In this document: positions 45,125-58,799 of the stretch, piece by piece | How positions within the stretch are numbered: the first letter of the stretch is position 1 | How the letters are laid out: each line of letters opens with the position of its first letter | Assembly: GCF_000715075.1 (NCBI RefSeq) | Contig: NC_134096.1 | Coordinates: forward strand, 67,895,026-67,959,025 | DNA from: Nicotiana tabacum | Lineage: Eukaryota; Streptophyta; Magnoliopsida; Solanales; Solanaceae | Direction of reading: 5' to 3' | Length of the DNA: 64,000 nt | The notes under the pieces: generated by a model | What the model was told of the DNA's origin: nothing | Seen by the model: only the letters and a program-made list of their open reading frames with translations | The model's database searches: none | Program-made: the position numbers and the translations under genes

Positions 45125-48100
45125 ACTATGTTTAACCTAGAGCAAATTATACTATATACCTATTCTACCCAAAAAAATTATTCGACTTTACCTATTCTAG
45201 AAATAATTACAATATGTACCTATGCAACCAAAAGTAATTACCCGTTAATCCTTCTTCCTATTTTGTCTTGTTAAAGCTAACTTTTCTCCGCCTTTTCTCC
45301 TTCTTCTCTTATCCTTTTCTCCGGTCTTTCTCTTCTTTTTTTTTTTTTTTTGTCAATATCCCTACATTTTTTCATTGGATATCTTATCTATCTACCTCCC
45401 TCTCCTATATTTATCATTTGTCCCAGAAAAAAAAAGTTAAAAAAGAAAGATCTATCAAAAAAGAATAAAAATTTCTAAGGTTTCAGTTTGCAACAAATTT
45501 TTGAAGTTATATATGTAATCACAAATTTTGATTATCGACGCTCTTTGTGGCAAGTTTTGGTCGTATTCGCCTTAATCTACTTCACTTTCGAGTTTGACCA
45601 TCTAATTCATTTCCGAAAGCGACAAAATTATTAGTACAAATTTAGCGGTAGTGTGACAAGATATGTGTTTGTTTGGAGTATTTTGATGTTGAAATTATTG
45701 GGTGTTGTTAATTAATGGTAGATTATGGTACTAATGCTAGTTTTTGGAGATTTATTATAAGAAAATCTAGTCCACCATTGAAGGAACTTAAAGCTTAAAA
45801 TTCATAAAGAGTGTTTGTTGAGTTTGTTGTTGTTTCGATTCGATGCTGATCATAGTGTGATTGAAATGTTGATTGGAGGTTGTGGCAAAATTTTGAGTCA
45901 ATTTGATAAAAAAATTGGAGATATATTTTTTGATTTTGGATTAAAATTGAGTTGAACTAGTGAAGAAGATGAATTTGTACTGTATACCAAAATGTTATAC
46001 TATATACCATTTTGGTATATAATAATTAATTCAATCATATATAATTAATTATAATAGTATACTATTACGGTATACAATATAATAGTAATTTATACTAACT
46101 ACCTACTCAAGCCAAAATAATTACCCGTTTATACCCATTTTAAAAATAATTACAATACATACCTATTCCACTAAAATTAATTACTCGTCCATCTATCTCT
46201 GCCTAACAAGGGAGTTGTCATCAAGGCCTTTTTAATAGAATTCGTATTCAATGGAAGTGATTAAGCTAAAGGCAAAATAACATATCTAAATTTTAGTATA
46301 ATTGATGACGCACAAAATTGAGTTAATTAGATTATGTGACAACTGATATTATTTCAGTTTAATAATTGAATTAAAAAAATATAAATTCTTTGCGAACAAC
46401 TGTATACCCTATTGGTATAACTATATACTATACTGGTATCATATATTAGTTGGAATATTTTTTGGTTGTATTAGCTACATTTAATTGGTAAACTATTTGA
46501 TTTTTCTTTAGTAACAGTAGAACAGTACAGTATCTTGAATTTTTTTAATTTTTCTTTATGCATGTGTATTATGTAATCATTTTAATTTTTTCTTTATGCG
46601 TTTGTTTTATATAATAGTATTATAGTACAATATCTTGAAATATATTATTATATTAATATGTGGTATACTATTTTTTGATTTTTCTCTTTATGCACGTGTA
46701 TTATGTAATAGTAGTATAGTCATATATAGTTGCCTGAAATTAATTAGTAGAACTATATACCCTATTGGTATAATTATATGTCATTTTGGTATCATATGGT
46801 AGTTGGAATATTTTTTGGTTGTTTTAGCTGCATTGTTAAGAGAATTCTATTCTGAAATGATTTATATGATCATATTTTGTTGTGTTGGATTTTCTTGTAC
46901 CTATGGACATAAATTTTGTATATTATGTAATAGTTTTTATAGTTATATGCAGTTGTTGGAACGACCCCGTACAACTATATACCCTATTAGTATAGTTATA
47001 TACTATATTGATATCATATACTAGTTGAATCCTTTTTTGATTGTATTAGCTGTATTTAATTGGTACACTATTTGATTTTCTTTTAATAATAGTAATATAG
47101 TACAATATCTTGAAATACTTTATTGTATTAATATGTGGTACAATATATTTTTATTTTTCTCTTTTTGCATGTGTGTTATGTAATAGTCATATAGTTGCCG
47201 GGAATTAACCAGTAAAATTGTATACCATGTTGGTATAGTTATATGCCATATTGGTATCATATGGTAGTTTGAACATCTTTTTGGTTGTTTTAGCTGCATT
47301 TTTAAGTAAATTCTATTATGAAATTATTTATATGAACATGATTTGCAGTGCTAGGAATTTTTTGTGCCGATGGACATAGATTATGTGTATTATGTAATAG
47401 TTTTTATAGTTATAGGCAATTGTTGGAACGACCCCATATAACTATATACCCTTTTAGTATATGGAATGAGCGAGTTGCTTTGAGAATATTTAGCTTGCAA
47501 TGAGAGCATGTAATTTTCTCATACTTTTATTGCATCCCAAAAATATTTTGGTACAGTAGTATAGTTGCAGATAGTTGTTGCAATATTCTAGAGCAATCAT
47601 ATACTCTGTTGGTATATATGTATACCATATTGGTATCATATGGTACTAGAAGTCTTTTTTGCTACTTATACTTTTATTGTATTTTCCAATATTTTATTAT
47701 CATTTCTATTCTAACTAGTATATATGGAGATTTGGTGGTTGTAGATTATGTTTTCTTGCTCCATAATTGATTGTGTTATTGCTAATGGTAGAGCGCGTAC
47801 TGATATTTGTAGGGAAAGAGATCAAGGTTTGTATGGCAATCACATGTTGATTCTTAGAATCTGATTATGTAATATGTGGTGCTCAGCAGCAGTCAGTGTG
47901 ATATTTAGTGAATCGGATCAAGTGACAACTGATATTATTTCTGTTTAATAATTGAATTAAAAAATTGAGAAAAAAGACAAAAGGTATATTATACTAGTTA
48001 TATTTAAAAAAAAGAAAAATAAATATTTACTATATCCGTTATTTTTTCTTATTGTATAAAAAAGAAATAATAAAAAATAGTAAAAATAGTAAATAAAATT

Positions 48101-48560
48101 ATATTATGAAGAGAAAAAGAATATAAAAAAAAGAAGTTAAATGAAATTAAAAAAGGAACAAGAAATAAAGAAAATAAAAGGAAAAAAGAGTTAAATAGAA
48201 TTAGAAAAGAACAAGAAATAAAGAATAAAAATAAAGGAGTCAATATTGAGTATGAAATAAGTTATGATAAAAATAACAATAATACGATTTGGGCAAAAAT
48301 AAATGAAAAGAAAAAGAGAAAAAAGAAAAAAGAAGAAGAAGAAAACGAGAAAAAAGAAAAGGAGAAAAGAAAGAAAAAAAAGGAAAAAAGAAAAGAAGCA
48401 TAGAAATAAAAAAGAATTGGAGAAAAAAGAGAAAATTCCCCCACAAAACTACTATGGATAGGAAATGTAATTAGTTTAATGAGTAAAAAAATAAATGAGT
48501 AGGCAATGATAAATAGTTTTATTTTTATAAGTAACTGTGTCATTTACCCTAAAACCTAAG
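45125..48560. mobile_element. AT-rich repetitive block, possible large MULE-like nonautonomous element
   Basis: The left edge (AGAGCAAATTATACTATATACC) and the reverse of the right edge (AGGGTAAATGACACAGTTAC) are distantly similar, as diverged inverted termini would be. AACCT stands on both outer sides. A terminal-like segment (ACCTATTC...TAATTACCCGT) occurs at 45160-45245 and again at 46100-46190. No transposase is encoded. A-rich or T-rich frames (48049-48543) are low complexity. The assignment is tentative. Confidence 0.3.
46390..47650 (+). repeat. Alternating A/B repeat units with TATACC...GGTATA motifs
   Basis: Units starting ACTATATACCCTATTGGTAT recur at about 46393, 46750, 46973, 47220, 47448 and 47605. 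Odd units continue with TTAATTGGTA-ACTATTTGAT; even ones with TTAAGxxAATTCTATTxTGAA. This gives an A-B higher-order pattern, strongly diverged. Confidence 0.7.
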
Positions 48561-49083
48561 GGTGCTTGGGCAAGATGATTTGCACTGTGTAGTCGGGATC
48601 GATTTTTTTTTTAACTGTTATATTTTGTTTTGATCATGTTGACAAAAGCAGTAGAAAAACTAAACTGTCTTTGAAATCCTTCTTGCAGATAGTGTAATCC
48701 AATCTATCAAATTTCATTTATTTTTTTGAACGATGGGGAATAATTTATATTTGTTTTCCTCCAGAAAAGCAATAATGATACATGTAATAGATCTAATACA
48801 TACATTATAGTTATATATCTACCCACGCACAATTAAAGATGATATTAAACTATTGAGTTATTGCGTAGAATTTAGGCTAAATATTTTATTCTTGTTAATA
48901 AACTTCAATGCTGCCCTTATCATTAGCATCTCTAGTATAGCAATCTAGTTTATCGAGAACTACTCCGACCCATTTTACGTGAAAGTTGTTTGATTGAGCA
49001 TAAAATCTAGTAATAAATAAAAAATTACTTTTACATGCAAGTCATATATAAAGTATTAAAAAAGTTCCTTTAAATTAATGATG
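48561..49083. other. Intergenic DNA, no feature seen
   Basis: No gene or repeat recognised. Confidence 0.45.
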
Positions 49084-49088
49084 GTAAG

Positions 49089-49806
49089 TGTACACGGTCG
49101 AAATCGGGTTCGCCTCTTGAGTGACCAATCGAGACGGAAATATGACAGGTTAAAGCTCGATTTTGAGTTATATCGAACCAAGGTGCGAAGATACATTGTT
49201 GAGCTCGTGACCCTGAGACCAAACGAGATCGAGACCGAACAAGATCGAGGGAAATTTGCCGAGCCAAATAACATAAGGCCGGAATATCTAGGTTCAAAGT
49301 TAGACAAAACCATCAGATTTGCCCTCGAGTTTACCGAAGGCACGACCGATCCTGCTTCTGACGGCCTCGAAGAAAAGGTTCGCCAACTCATCTGACAAGG
49401 ATCTGTGATTCTCGCCATTAACCAATCATTATGGCAGAAATCACGGAATTAAGTAAAAAAAGGAGCCAACAGTCTACATAATTTATTATAAAATAATATT
49501 TTAAAAGCTTCATCTCCCTAAATATATAGAGAGGAAACTGAGTTAGGGGGAGATTGTAACATACTTCAAAGAACAACATACTATTTTTTCAGCTTTGTTC
49601 ATATTATTCTAGCTTCAATAATATCACATCTAAATTCGAAGGAAGTTAACCCTACGAGACTTAAGTTGTTCAATCTGCATGGGTTGTATTTATTTTTCTA
49701 TTTATTCTTACATATTAAATCTAATTTCTAGCTTTGTATCAAATTAGATCACGTATCCTTAAAATAGCGTATAAATTCAATTGTTATCCGATTTTGAGGG
49801 TAAACA
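49089..49806 (+). mobile_element. 5' LTR of second Tat element (718 bp)
   Basis: Starts TGTACACGGTCGAAATC and ends GAGGGTAAACA, directly before the PBS. Frames on both strands in 49056-49418 are not genes. Confidence 0.7.
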
Positions 49807-49830
49807 GTTTAGCGCTTACCGTGGGGCTAA
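49807..49830 (+). other. Primer binding site region
   Basis: GTTTAGCGCTTACCGTGGGG follows the LTR and resembles the leader of the first Tat element at 43155-43178. Confidence 0.6.
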
Positions 49831-49917
49831 GGATGATAGTGGTTATTTGATACAAATCTCCATAACACACACTGCTTTACACTTGCTCTTTGAAGTGTCT
49901 TTGATTTCAGGCTAAAA

Positions 49918-51520
49918 ATGACAAACTCTTAATTAGCACCTCTACATATCGACAACGAGGTCGGTCATCAAGGTGAGAATAACAACATGACGCCCGCTAA
50001 CACTGGGCCACCCGCTGATGTCGTTGGAATTCAGATTGCAGATCCGATTGATGTAAATTCATATGTGGCCATCGACACGAACTTGCCTACCTGCCCTAAA
50101 AATAGCGTCCGTGGTGGAGCCCGATCTCAGCTCGAAACACATAAAACATTGAAGAAGACGGGATCAGCCTACGCATGATCTTCGAAATGCTGCAAGCTTA
50201 ACAGGTGGCGATAGCTCAGTTGCTGAGCCAAACCCAAGCACCGAGCAGGGTTGAACCCGATCCGCCCCAAGAAGTCACCCGCATAATAGAACCGGCCATG
50301 GTAAGGTCGAATGAACAAGAGTCGGGGACTAACCCCAAAATTATAAAATGCTCGAGGAGCTGACAAAACAGATAGATTCAGGGGAAAAGAAGATCTAAGC
50401 GAACGATAAAAAGGTGGAAACCTATAATTTCTAGGCAGATCAAATCCTAGGAGCACCCCCGATATTAAAGGGACTTGATTCCAAGAAGTTCGTGCAAAAA
50501 CCCTTTCCTCCTAGCGCGACTCTAAAACCGATCCCCAAGAAATTTCGTATGCCCGAAATACCTAAGTACAACGGAATGACCGATCCAAACGAGCATGTAA
50601 CCTCTTATACATGTTTCATCAAAGGGGACGACTTGGAGGACGACGAAATCGAATCTAATTTGCTGAAAATATTTGGAGAGACCCTGTCGAAGGGAGCCAT
50701 GATATGGTATCACAATTTACCTCCTAATTCTATTGAGTCATTTGCTATGCTTGCAGACTCTTTCTAAAAGCACATGCCGGTGCCATCAAGGTTGAAATCA
50801 GAAAATCGGACCTTTTCAAAGTCAAATAGAAGGAGAATGAGATGCTCAGGGAATTCGTGTCCCGTTTTCAAATGGAACGAATGCATCTGCCGTCGATCGC
50901 TTATGATTGGGCTGTTCAGGATTTCACCCAGGGACTCAATATTCGAAGCTCGGTTGCTTCTCAATAGTTAAAGCAAAACCTGAGAGAATACCTTGTCGTT
51001 ACCTAGGCCGATGTATACAATCGGTATCAATCAAAAATCAGAGTCGAAGATGATTAACTCGGGGCACCTTCGGAGTCTATATATCCTGCCAGGACTCTCG
51101 ATAGAGCCAATAGGGATATCGATCGTGAAATATGATCAAACAGAGATCGATATCAGCCCTATAATGGAGATCGGAGGAACAGTGGGTCCGGGCGGAACCC
51201 CATAAGAAACAAAAGAAGAAATGACCAAGGTCGAAACAACCGGGGGCTAATAACCAAAAACGGTTTTGACAGGCCCACGGGCCTAAAGAAGCGCCGAGAC
51301 TATTAGAGTACAACTTTAATATCGACGCAGCTACCATCGTATCAGCCATCGGGCGAATCAAGGATACCAAATGGCCTCGACCTTTGCAATTTGATCCATC
51401 TCAAAGAGATCCTAACCAGGTATGCAAGTATCATGGAAATCACTGTCATAGAATGGAAGACTGTCGACAACTGAGAGAAGAAGTAGACCGACTATTCAAC
51501 AACGGGCACCTTCGATAGTT
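49918..51520 (+). pseudogene. Tat gag, degenerate
   Basis: ATG 49918 is followed by a stop at codon 5. Recognisable parts are IPKYNGMTDPNEHVTSY and LSKGAMIWYHNLPPNSIES (capsid, 50492-50767), then after a frameshift near 50800 further gag. A Cys/His segment CKYHGNHCHRMEDCRQL (about 51421-51471) follows. Several stops are present. Confidence 0.85.
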
Positions 51521-51521
51521 C

Positions 51522-52180
51522 TTGAGCGATCGAGCCAAGAATCATTTCAGGAACAGGGATTCTAATAGACATACAGAAAAAGAAGATACCGAACCTCAAC
51601 ACGTAGTTAATATGATCATCGGTGGAGTCGATATCCCACAGGAGCCAATGTTGAAATGCACGAGAATCTCCATCACCAGGGAGAAACGAACTCCAGACTA
51701 CATACTTGACAGAGTCTTATCCTTCGGCGACGAGGATGCGAAAGGGATCATACAACCTCACAATGATGCGCTGGTAATATCTGTACTCGTAAATAAAACT
51801 AGAATTAAACGAGTGTTAATTGATCCAGGTAGCTCGGCCAACATTATTCGGTCGAAGGTCGTAGAACAATTCGGTCTACAAGACAGGATCGTGCCAATAG
51901 TCCGAGTCCTAAACGGGTTCAACATGGCATGTGAAACCACCAAAGAAGAGATAACGTTACCGGTCAATACCGCCGGAATCATATGAGAGGCCAAGTTTTA
52001 TGTAATCGAAGGGGACATGAGGTACACCGCCCTTATTGGAAGGCCATGGATCCACCACATGAGGGCAGTACCCCCAACTCTTCACCAAGTGCTAAAATTC
52101 CCAATACCAGGGGGGATCAAGACAATCTATGAGGAACAACCGGCCGCAAAAGAGATGTTTGCCATCAAAGAAGTGGTTCC
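51522..52180 (+). pseudogene. Tat aspartic protease region
   Basis: NMIIGGVDIP leads to the active-site motif VLIDPGSSANIIRSKVVEQF and [13 protein letters not shown], all typical of Tat proteases, with a TGA at 51984-51986. The sequence ends at AIKEVVP, where the solo LTR lies. Confidence 0.85.
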
Positions 52181-54599
52181 GGTAAGGCCCCGTTAAAGAT
52201 TTTTAATGATTTAAGATTTTAAAGTGTGCCAACGGTATTTGGGAATAATGTGTTCGAGTATTAAAGGAGACCCATGGGATAGAATCACATTATTTTAAAA
52301 TGAAACAATATATGTTTAAGGTGTGTTGGAACATATTAAGGTGTTTTGTGAATGGCAAGAATTCGTGTGGAACAAGTTGGATATATTCAGTGGAAAGGAT
52401 GTCTCAATTCGTACAAGATCCTATTTCAAACGTATTATGCTACCAAACTATAATGACTTAGGAGGTGATATACCTATCAAATTAAATCCCTTTGAGTCTA
52501 GTTTCTATCACTTCAAATCGTTCGTCATTTGGACACTCCTACAAGAAGTTATGACCAAATTCCCAAAGGCTGGAAGAATGTGACCGTGCTATATACCTCG
52601 CGGTGCAAGGTCTGTAGTGCGCTAGACCATGCTAGAGAGCTTGCGAAGCCTGGTCTGTAGCACGCTAGACCATGCTAGAGAGCTCGCGAAGCTTGGTGTG
52701 TAGCCCGGTCCGGATTTTGGAGGGTCCGTTTTTCTAATTTCATAACCCGACCTTAGTTCCTACAAACCGATGTAAGGGTCATTTTGGATGGTGAATATGA
52801 TATTTTTAGAGAGGGGAAAGTGCCCTAGAGTGAGAGGAGGAATTCCTAAGCCCTTGTTCATCAAATCTTGCTCAAGTCTTGAAATCCAACAAGAAATCCC
52901 TCAAGTTCTTCATCTAAGAGGTAAGGTTCCATACCCTAGGTTTCAATTTCGAATTTGGGTAGAAGATGATTGATTAGGAGTATGATTCTTGGGTGTGAGA
53001 GTATTATTTATATATGCATGTACCAATAAGGTTTGTGGAAAGATTGTTAAGCTGAAATAAGTAAAGATTAGGTTGTGGAATGAACGAAATCTTGTAGAAG
53101 AACCTTGTAGTCAAATTTACACACCTAGTGTTTGATGAAATGCTCGAATGAGCTGAAACCATGAATATCTTCCTATTTTATGTTCAATTTTGTTATGTCT
53201 CAAAAATAGATTGGGATTGCTAGAATTTTTGGAACGTTGTATTAATTTAAGGAAAGCTCAAAGCGAGGTATGTTGGCTAAACTTCTATCCTAGAATTGAT
53301 TCCCATGAGGTTCTTGTAAGTCTCGAGTTATTCATTATAAATTAACTATTCCGAATAAGCCTTGTGTTGAAAGGTATATGTTCAAAATGTGTTTCAGATG
53401 CTCTTATTATATGATGTTATCTTTCGGGAATGTGTTCAAAGCATGAGTTGGGTACAAAAATGTTATGACTCCAAGTAGTGTTTCAAGTGAAGGCTATTAT
53501 ACCAAATTGTGTAAGAAGTCTCAATATGCATAAGACTCTTAATTGCTCATAGGTGTACTAACAGTCGTGATTAGGGATTCCTTGTTGTCGATAATCTATA
53601 AAGATGCTTGAAAGTGAAAGTAGTGAGTTGGGGATATAAAGTGTGAACACCGTGCCAAGAATGAAAGTTATACTTGTGGCCAATAGCGCCAATGAAATGA
53701 AATGACGTATTAAATGAGCCTTGATTCAACTATTCTAAATTGACTCCGAAAATAGAATCATCCAAAAGCTTATGTACTCAAGTTATATCCAAATGTGGTT
53801 GTTCTAACTAATGCTATGCTTGGTAGGTATTTCCAATATGTTTTGAGTTCTTACATATTCATGAGTTGAGATTGTGTATTGCCCTTTTTGTGGAAAGGTA
53901 TTTCAAGAGTATTCTATATGATGATGTTTATGATGATATTCCTTGAAAGTAAAGAAATGAAAGTGTGAAATATAATATATGGCCACAGTGCCATGAATGA
54001 AGAATAATATGTATGGCCAAGGGAGCCAATGAAATAATGATATTGTAAGTAGTTGAAAGTAATTGTGAAGTTATATATGGTGTGAAAGGTTATGAGATGA
54101 ACGTATTTGTACTTATGTTTCCAATGTGTTATAAGCTCCTACACCCTCATGAGGAGAGTCTATGGTGTTCCTAAATATTTAAATGTTCTTGATATCCTAT
54201 GATCACCCATGAAAAGTACAAGTAAGTGATGGTATGAACATGAAATGTAGTCGTTTGCCAAAATGAGAATTATGAGGTGTTGTATGTTCCAATGGTTCCA
54301 AATATAGATGTATGCTTCTAAAATAATGTATGTAAATGACTTTGATTGTTAAATCCACAAGAGTCATGAACCTAGTTAGTGACCTCAAGATGTCAAGGGA
54401 GTGAATAATGAGATGGAAGGGAGATGTCCTATGTTAAATGATGATGAACCTTAAGAAAAGAAATTGGACTCATGTACCATTTAAATCGACTTATTGATTT
54501 ACCATGCATATGCTAATGTAATGAGTTGTGCTTCTCTATGATGAGCATGAACATGAAGTATTCCAATGATATGGGAAATTACGACCTTAAATGTAATGA

Positions 54600-55040
54600 C
54601 AAACTATGTCGCTTTGAGATATATATGTTATCGTGGTATTGTGATACACCTCCACCTGCATATATTGGGGTGAGGTGGCAGGGCCACTTTGTGTAGAGAT
54701 TGTGGTATTGTGATACACCTCCACCCGCATATATTGGGGTGAGACGGCAATGCTGCTTTATGTAGAAATTGCGATATTGTAATACACCTCCACCCACATA
54801 TATTGGGGTGAGGCGGCAGGGCCGCTTTGTGTAGAGATTGTGGTATTGTGATACACCTCCACCCGTATATATTGGGGTGAGGCGGTAGGTCCTTTTTGTG
54901 TAGAGATTATGGCGTTGTGATATACTTCCACCTGCATATATTGGGGTGAAGCGACAGAATCGCTTTGTATAGAGATCGTGGTATAGTGATACACCTCCAC
55001 CCGCATATGTTGGGGTGAGGCGGTAGGGCCGCTTTGTGTG
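54600..55040 (+). repeat. About 77-bp tandem repeat, six copies
   Basis: Units carry GTGATACACCTCCACCCGCA, then TATATTGGGGTGAGGCGGCA and GGCCGCTTTGTGTAGAGATT. The copies begin near 54632, 54705, 54778, 54847, 54916 and 54984. Confidence 0.9.
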
Positions 55041-55189
55041 AAGGTGGTTATAGAGGATTCCCGACTTAATATCTATAAATTTTAATGGAATCTCTTAATA
55101 AATTTGCTTGACGTTAACGGCTATTTAATCCATTTTACTGTTACCATGATTCATCATATTCATGTTGTATTTCCAAGCCCTTGAATAGG

Positions 55190-55395
55190 TGTATTGTGTA
55201 AGTAAACACTATGAACAGTCTATGAAACACACATGTGTATTGTATAGGTGATACTGTGAATGGTCTATGAAACATACAGGTGTATTGTATAGGTGATACT
55301 GTGAACGGTCTATGAAACATACAGGTGTATTGTATAGGTGATACTGTGAATGGACTATGAGACACATAAGTGTATAATATGATATGTGAACACTA
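55190..55395 (+). repeat. About 50-bp tandem repeat, four copies
   Basis: Units contain GTCTATGAAACATACAGGTG and TATTGTATAGGTGATACTGTG. A fifth, diverged copy is visible up to about 55395. Confidence 0.85.
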
Positions 55396-56146
55396 AGGAC
55401 GGTCTATGAAATATATATGTGTAAAAAAGAAAGGAAGGTGCCACTTTCATTGGCCTTGTTTGTACATGTTGTTACAATTACATTATATTATGTATTCCAC
55501 TTATAGTTCATATGACTCGATTGATCCTAAAAGAAGTTTGGAATGATGCAAGTATAATAAGACTTGAAATGATATTCATCCCCATGTTTCATAGTTTCTG
55601 GATGTACTTTATTTGCCTTTTATTTGAGTTACCGTATTTTCATATATTGTTTTGACTACCTTACACACGAGTACTATTCCACATGTACTCATGACAGCCT
55701 TACATGCAGGTATACTTCTATAGGATGATATGGTAGGTATACTTCTACATGATGATATGGATCTTTGATAGGGATTTTCTTCACTACTCAACTTATGGTG
55801 AGGCCACTATAGTTCTAGTGGGTGTTTGGGTCTAGTTCATTTTATATATTTAGGTATCTATTGTCAAAGAAGCTCCATGTACACTGTGGGTCATGTAATT
55901 AAAGATTTGAGTTTTGTCATGTATTTATGTTCACAATATTTACAACTATTTATAAAGTTGTGTAACCATCATGAGAAAGAATTTATGGGCCATTGAGCCA
56001 AATATATTCAATATGAAAGTCAAGATCTAATTATGTTAGGGTAAATCATGCTTGAGTAATGATGAGAGGTTAATGTAAATTAGGCTTGCTCGACTGGGTT
56101 TACTCGATTGGGCACCGGTCGCGCTCCCTGAGTTCGGGGCGTGACA

Positions 56147-57330
56147 GTTCCGATATCAACTCTCAAAACACCAAAGGAACCGAATTCTAGTTCCGACCCA
56201 GAGGCCAAATAGCAATCAGCGATACCGGTTGCGATCCAACCAGACAAGCAAAAGACTTATGAAGACGCTGATTACGGGGTTCCCTGATCTTTTATAATAA
56301 CCAATGACTCTGATGCAACCAAATCGATGGTCGAAGAGCTGGAACAGGTTATATTAATCGAGCATTTTCCCGATCGAAAGGTATACCTGGGCACGGGACT
56401 AACTCTCGAGCTCAGGAAATTTTTTATTCAATTTCTTATAGATAACATATATTATTTTAGTTGGTCCCATGTTGATATGACATGGATCCCACCAGAGATA
56501 ACTACTCACAAGCTAAGCCTGGATCCGAAAATCAATCTGGTCAAGCAGAAGAGGAGACCCCAGTCCGAAATAAAACATGCATTCATCAAGGACGAGGTAT
56601 CTAAACTCCTTAAAATAGGGTCCATTCAGAAGGTTAAATACCCGTAATGGTTAGCAAACGTAGTGTTAGTCCCTAAAATAGGAGACAAATTAAGATTGTG
56701 CGTAGATTATAAGGATTTGAACAAAGCATGTCCCAAGGACTCTTTCCCTTTGCCAAGCATTGATCGCATGATCGATGCCACGTCCGACCATGAGATCCTC
56801 AGTTTTCTCGATGCATATTCCGGGTATAATCAAATACAGATGAACCCGAATGACCTGGAAAAAACTTCCTTCATCACTAAATACGGCACATACTGCTATA
56901 ATGTAATGCCATTCGGATTAAAAAATGCCGGTGCCACCTATCAACATCTTATAAATCGAATGTTCGAAGAAAAGATAGGAAAAATGATAGAAGTTTACAT
57001 TGATGATATGTTGGTTAAGTCCCTGCGAGCAGAGGACCATTTAAAACATTTGCAGGAAACCTTCAATATACTAAAAACGTACAATATGAAGTTGAACCCA
57101 AAAAAGTGTGCATTCGGAGTCAAATCAAGAAAATTCCTTAGGTTCATGGTATCCAACCGAGGGATCGAGATCAACCCCAACAAAATCAAAGCCATTGAAT
57201 ACATCACGGTCATAGACAACATAAAGGTCGTGCAAAGGCTAACAAGGCGCATAACTGCCATGGGTCGATTTATCTCAAGGTCGTCCGATAAAAGCCATTG
57301 ATTCTTTGCATTGTTGAAAAAGAGGAATAG
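56147..57330 (+). pseudogene. Tat reverse transcriptase
   Basis: Two frames (56327-56647, then 56663-57301) give the RT. Motifs include FSWSHVDMTWIPPEITTHKL, VPKIGDKLRLCVDYKDLNKA, CPKDSFPLPSIDRMID, FLDAYSGYNQIQM, MPFGLKNAGATYQ and catalytic VYIDDMLVKS. A TAA at 56645 separates the frames. Both catalytic aspartates are present. Confidence 0.9.
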
Positions 57331-57336
57331 CTTCTC

Positions 57337-58119
57337 ATGGACTCCAGAATGTTAACAGGCTCTGGACGAGCTCAAGAGATACTTATCAAACTCACCACTG
57401 CTTCACACACCAAGAACAAAAGAATAACTGTACTTGTACCTAACAGTCTCGGAGGTAGCGGTAAGTGGAGTATTGGTTCGAGAAGAGCAAGGTACGCAAT
57501 TTCCAATTTATTATGTTAGAAGAACCTTAGGTGAGGCCGAAACTAGGTACCCTCACCTAGAGAAACTGGTGCTCGCTTTGCTAAGTGCTTCTAGGAAGCT
57601 AAAACCATATTTTTAATGTCACCCCATATGTGTCGTAACTACTTATCCGTTAAGGAACATTATGCATAAGCCCGAACTCTCGGGTCGATTATCCAAGTGG
57701 GCAGTGGAAGTGAGTGGGTATGATATTGAGTACCGACCTCGAACCGCCATTAAGTCCTAAATTTTGGTAGACTTTGTGGCCGATTTCACGCCGGCCCTGA
57801 TACCCAAGGCCGAAAGAGAGTTATTGGTTAACTTAGGAACTTCTTCGGGAATCTGACCCTCTTTACGGATGGTGCTTCGAACGCAAAAGGGTCCGGACTT
57901 GGTATCGTACTAAAACCGCCAACAGGTAATATAATTAGACAATCTATTAAGACTGTGAAATTGACTAACGATGAGGCTGAATATGAGGCCATGATTGCAG
58001 GTCTCAAACTAGCCAAAAGTTTGGTGGCAGAGGTGATCGAAGCTAAGTGTGACTCCCTCCTTGTGGTAAACCAAGTTAATGGAACATTCGAGGTCATGGA
58101 AGAACGAATGTAGAGATAC
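57337..58119 (+). pseudogene. Tat RNase H region, truncated by an LTR
   Basis: Broken frames contain REEQGTQFPIYYVRRTLGEA and YPHLEKLVLALLSASRKL (first RNase H), then a second RNase H with LTLFTDGASNAKGSGLGIVL and DEAEYEAMIAGLKLAKSL. The last readable bases are at about 58117, where a new LTR starts. Confidence 0.8.
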
Positions 58120-58799
58120 TGTAACAACCCGACCGGTCGTTTTGAGTATTATAACCCCGTTCTCCCATTTACTGCTCAATTTATGCTTTACGATTATTTT
58201 ATGACTTACCAGGTTAGTTGGTTCGGGTCTGGAAGAATTTCGAAGTGAAATGAGACACTTAGTCTCATAATTAAAAACTTAAGTTGGAAAAGTTGACCGG
58301 ATGCTGACTTATGTGTAAACGACCTCAGATTTGAATTATGATGATTCCAATAGCTCTGTATGGTGATTTTGTACTTAGGAGCGTATCCGAAAAATTATTT
58401 GGAAGTCCGTAGTGGAATTAGGCTTAAAATGGCGAAAGTTGAATTTTTGGGAAGTTTGATCGGGGAGTTGAATTTTTGATATCGGGGTCGGAATTCGATT
58501 CTGAAAATTGGAATAGTTCTGTTATGTCATTTATGACTTGTGAGCAAAAATTTGAGGTCAATCGGACTTGATATGATAGGTTTTGCATCGAATGTAGACG
58601 TTGAAAAATCTTAGTTTTATTAAGCTTGAATTGTGGTATGATTCGTGATTTTAGCATTGTTTGATGTGATTTGAGGTTTCAACTAAGTTCATATAATTTT
58701 TTAGGACTTGTTGGTGTATTTGGTTGAGGTCTCGGGGGCCTCAGGCGAGTTTCAGATGGTTAACAGATCAAATCTTGGACTTAGAACAATTGGAACTTG

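Larger units (their letters stand above)
52181..56146 (+). mobile_element. 3.97-kb solo LTR in Tat pol
   Basis: Runs from GGTAAGGCCCCGTTAAAG (first base altered from TG) to GGGGCGTGACA and is flanked by GTTCC on both sides (52176-52180, 56147-56151). No internal region adjoins, so it is a solo LTR. When it is left out, the protease-RT linker reads on (EVVP then STLKTPKEPNS). It carries two tandem arrays. Frames in it (52323-52973, 54203-55791) are not genes. Confidence 0.88.
49089..58119 (+). mobile_element. Second Tat-lineage element, 3'-truncated and containing a solo LTR
   Basis: A plus-strand element with 5' LTR (49089-49806), PBS, gag, protease, RT and RNase H. It is split at 52181-56146 by a solo LTR and lost after RNase H at 58119, where another LTR begins. 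Integrase and 3' LTR are not in the window. GTAAG (49084-49088) is the left target candidate. Confidence 0.85.

Noticed and set aside
48049..48543. Phe/Ser-rich minus-strand frames
   Set aside because: A-rich low-complexity DNA with no family resemblance.
54600..55395. CRISPR-like evenly spaced repeats
   Set aside because: Contiguous tandem repeats with no unique spacers, inside a plant LTR.
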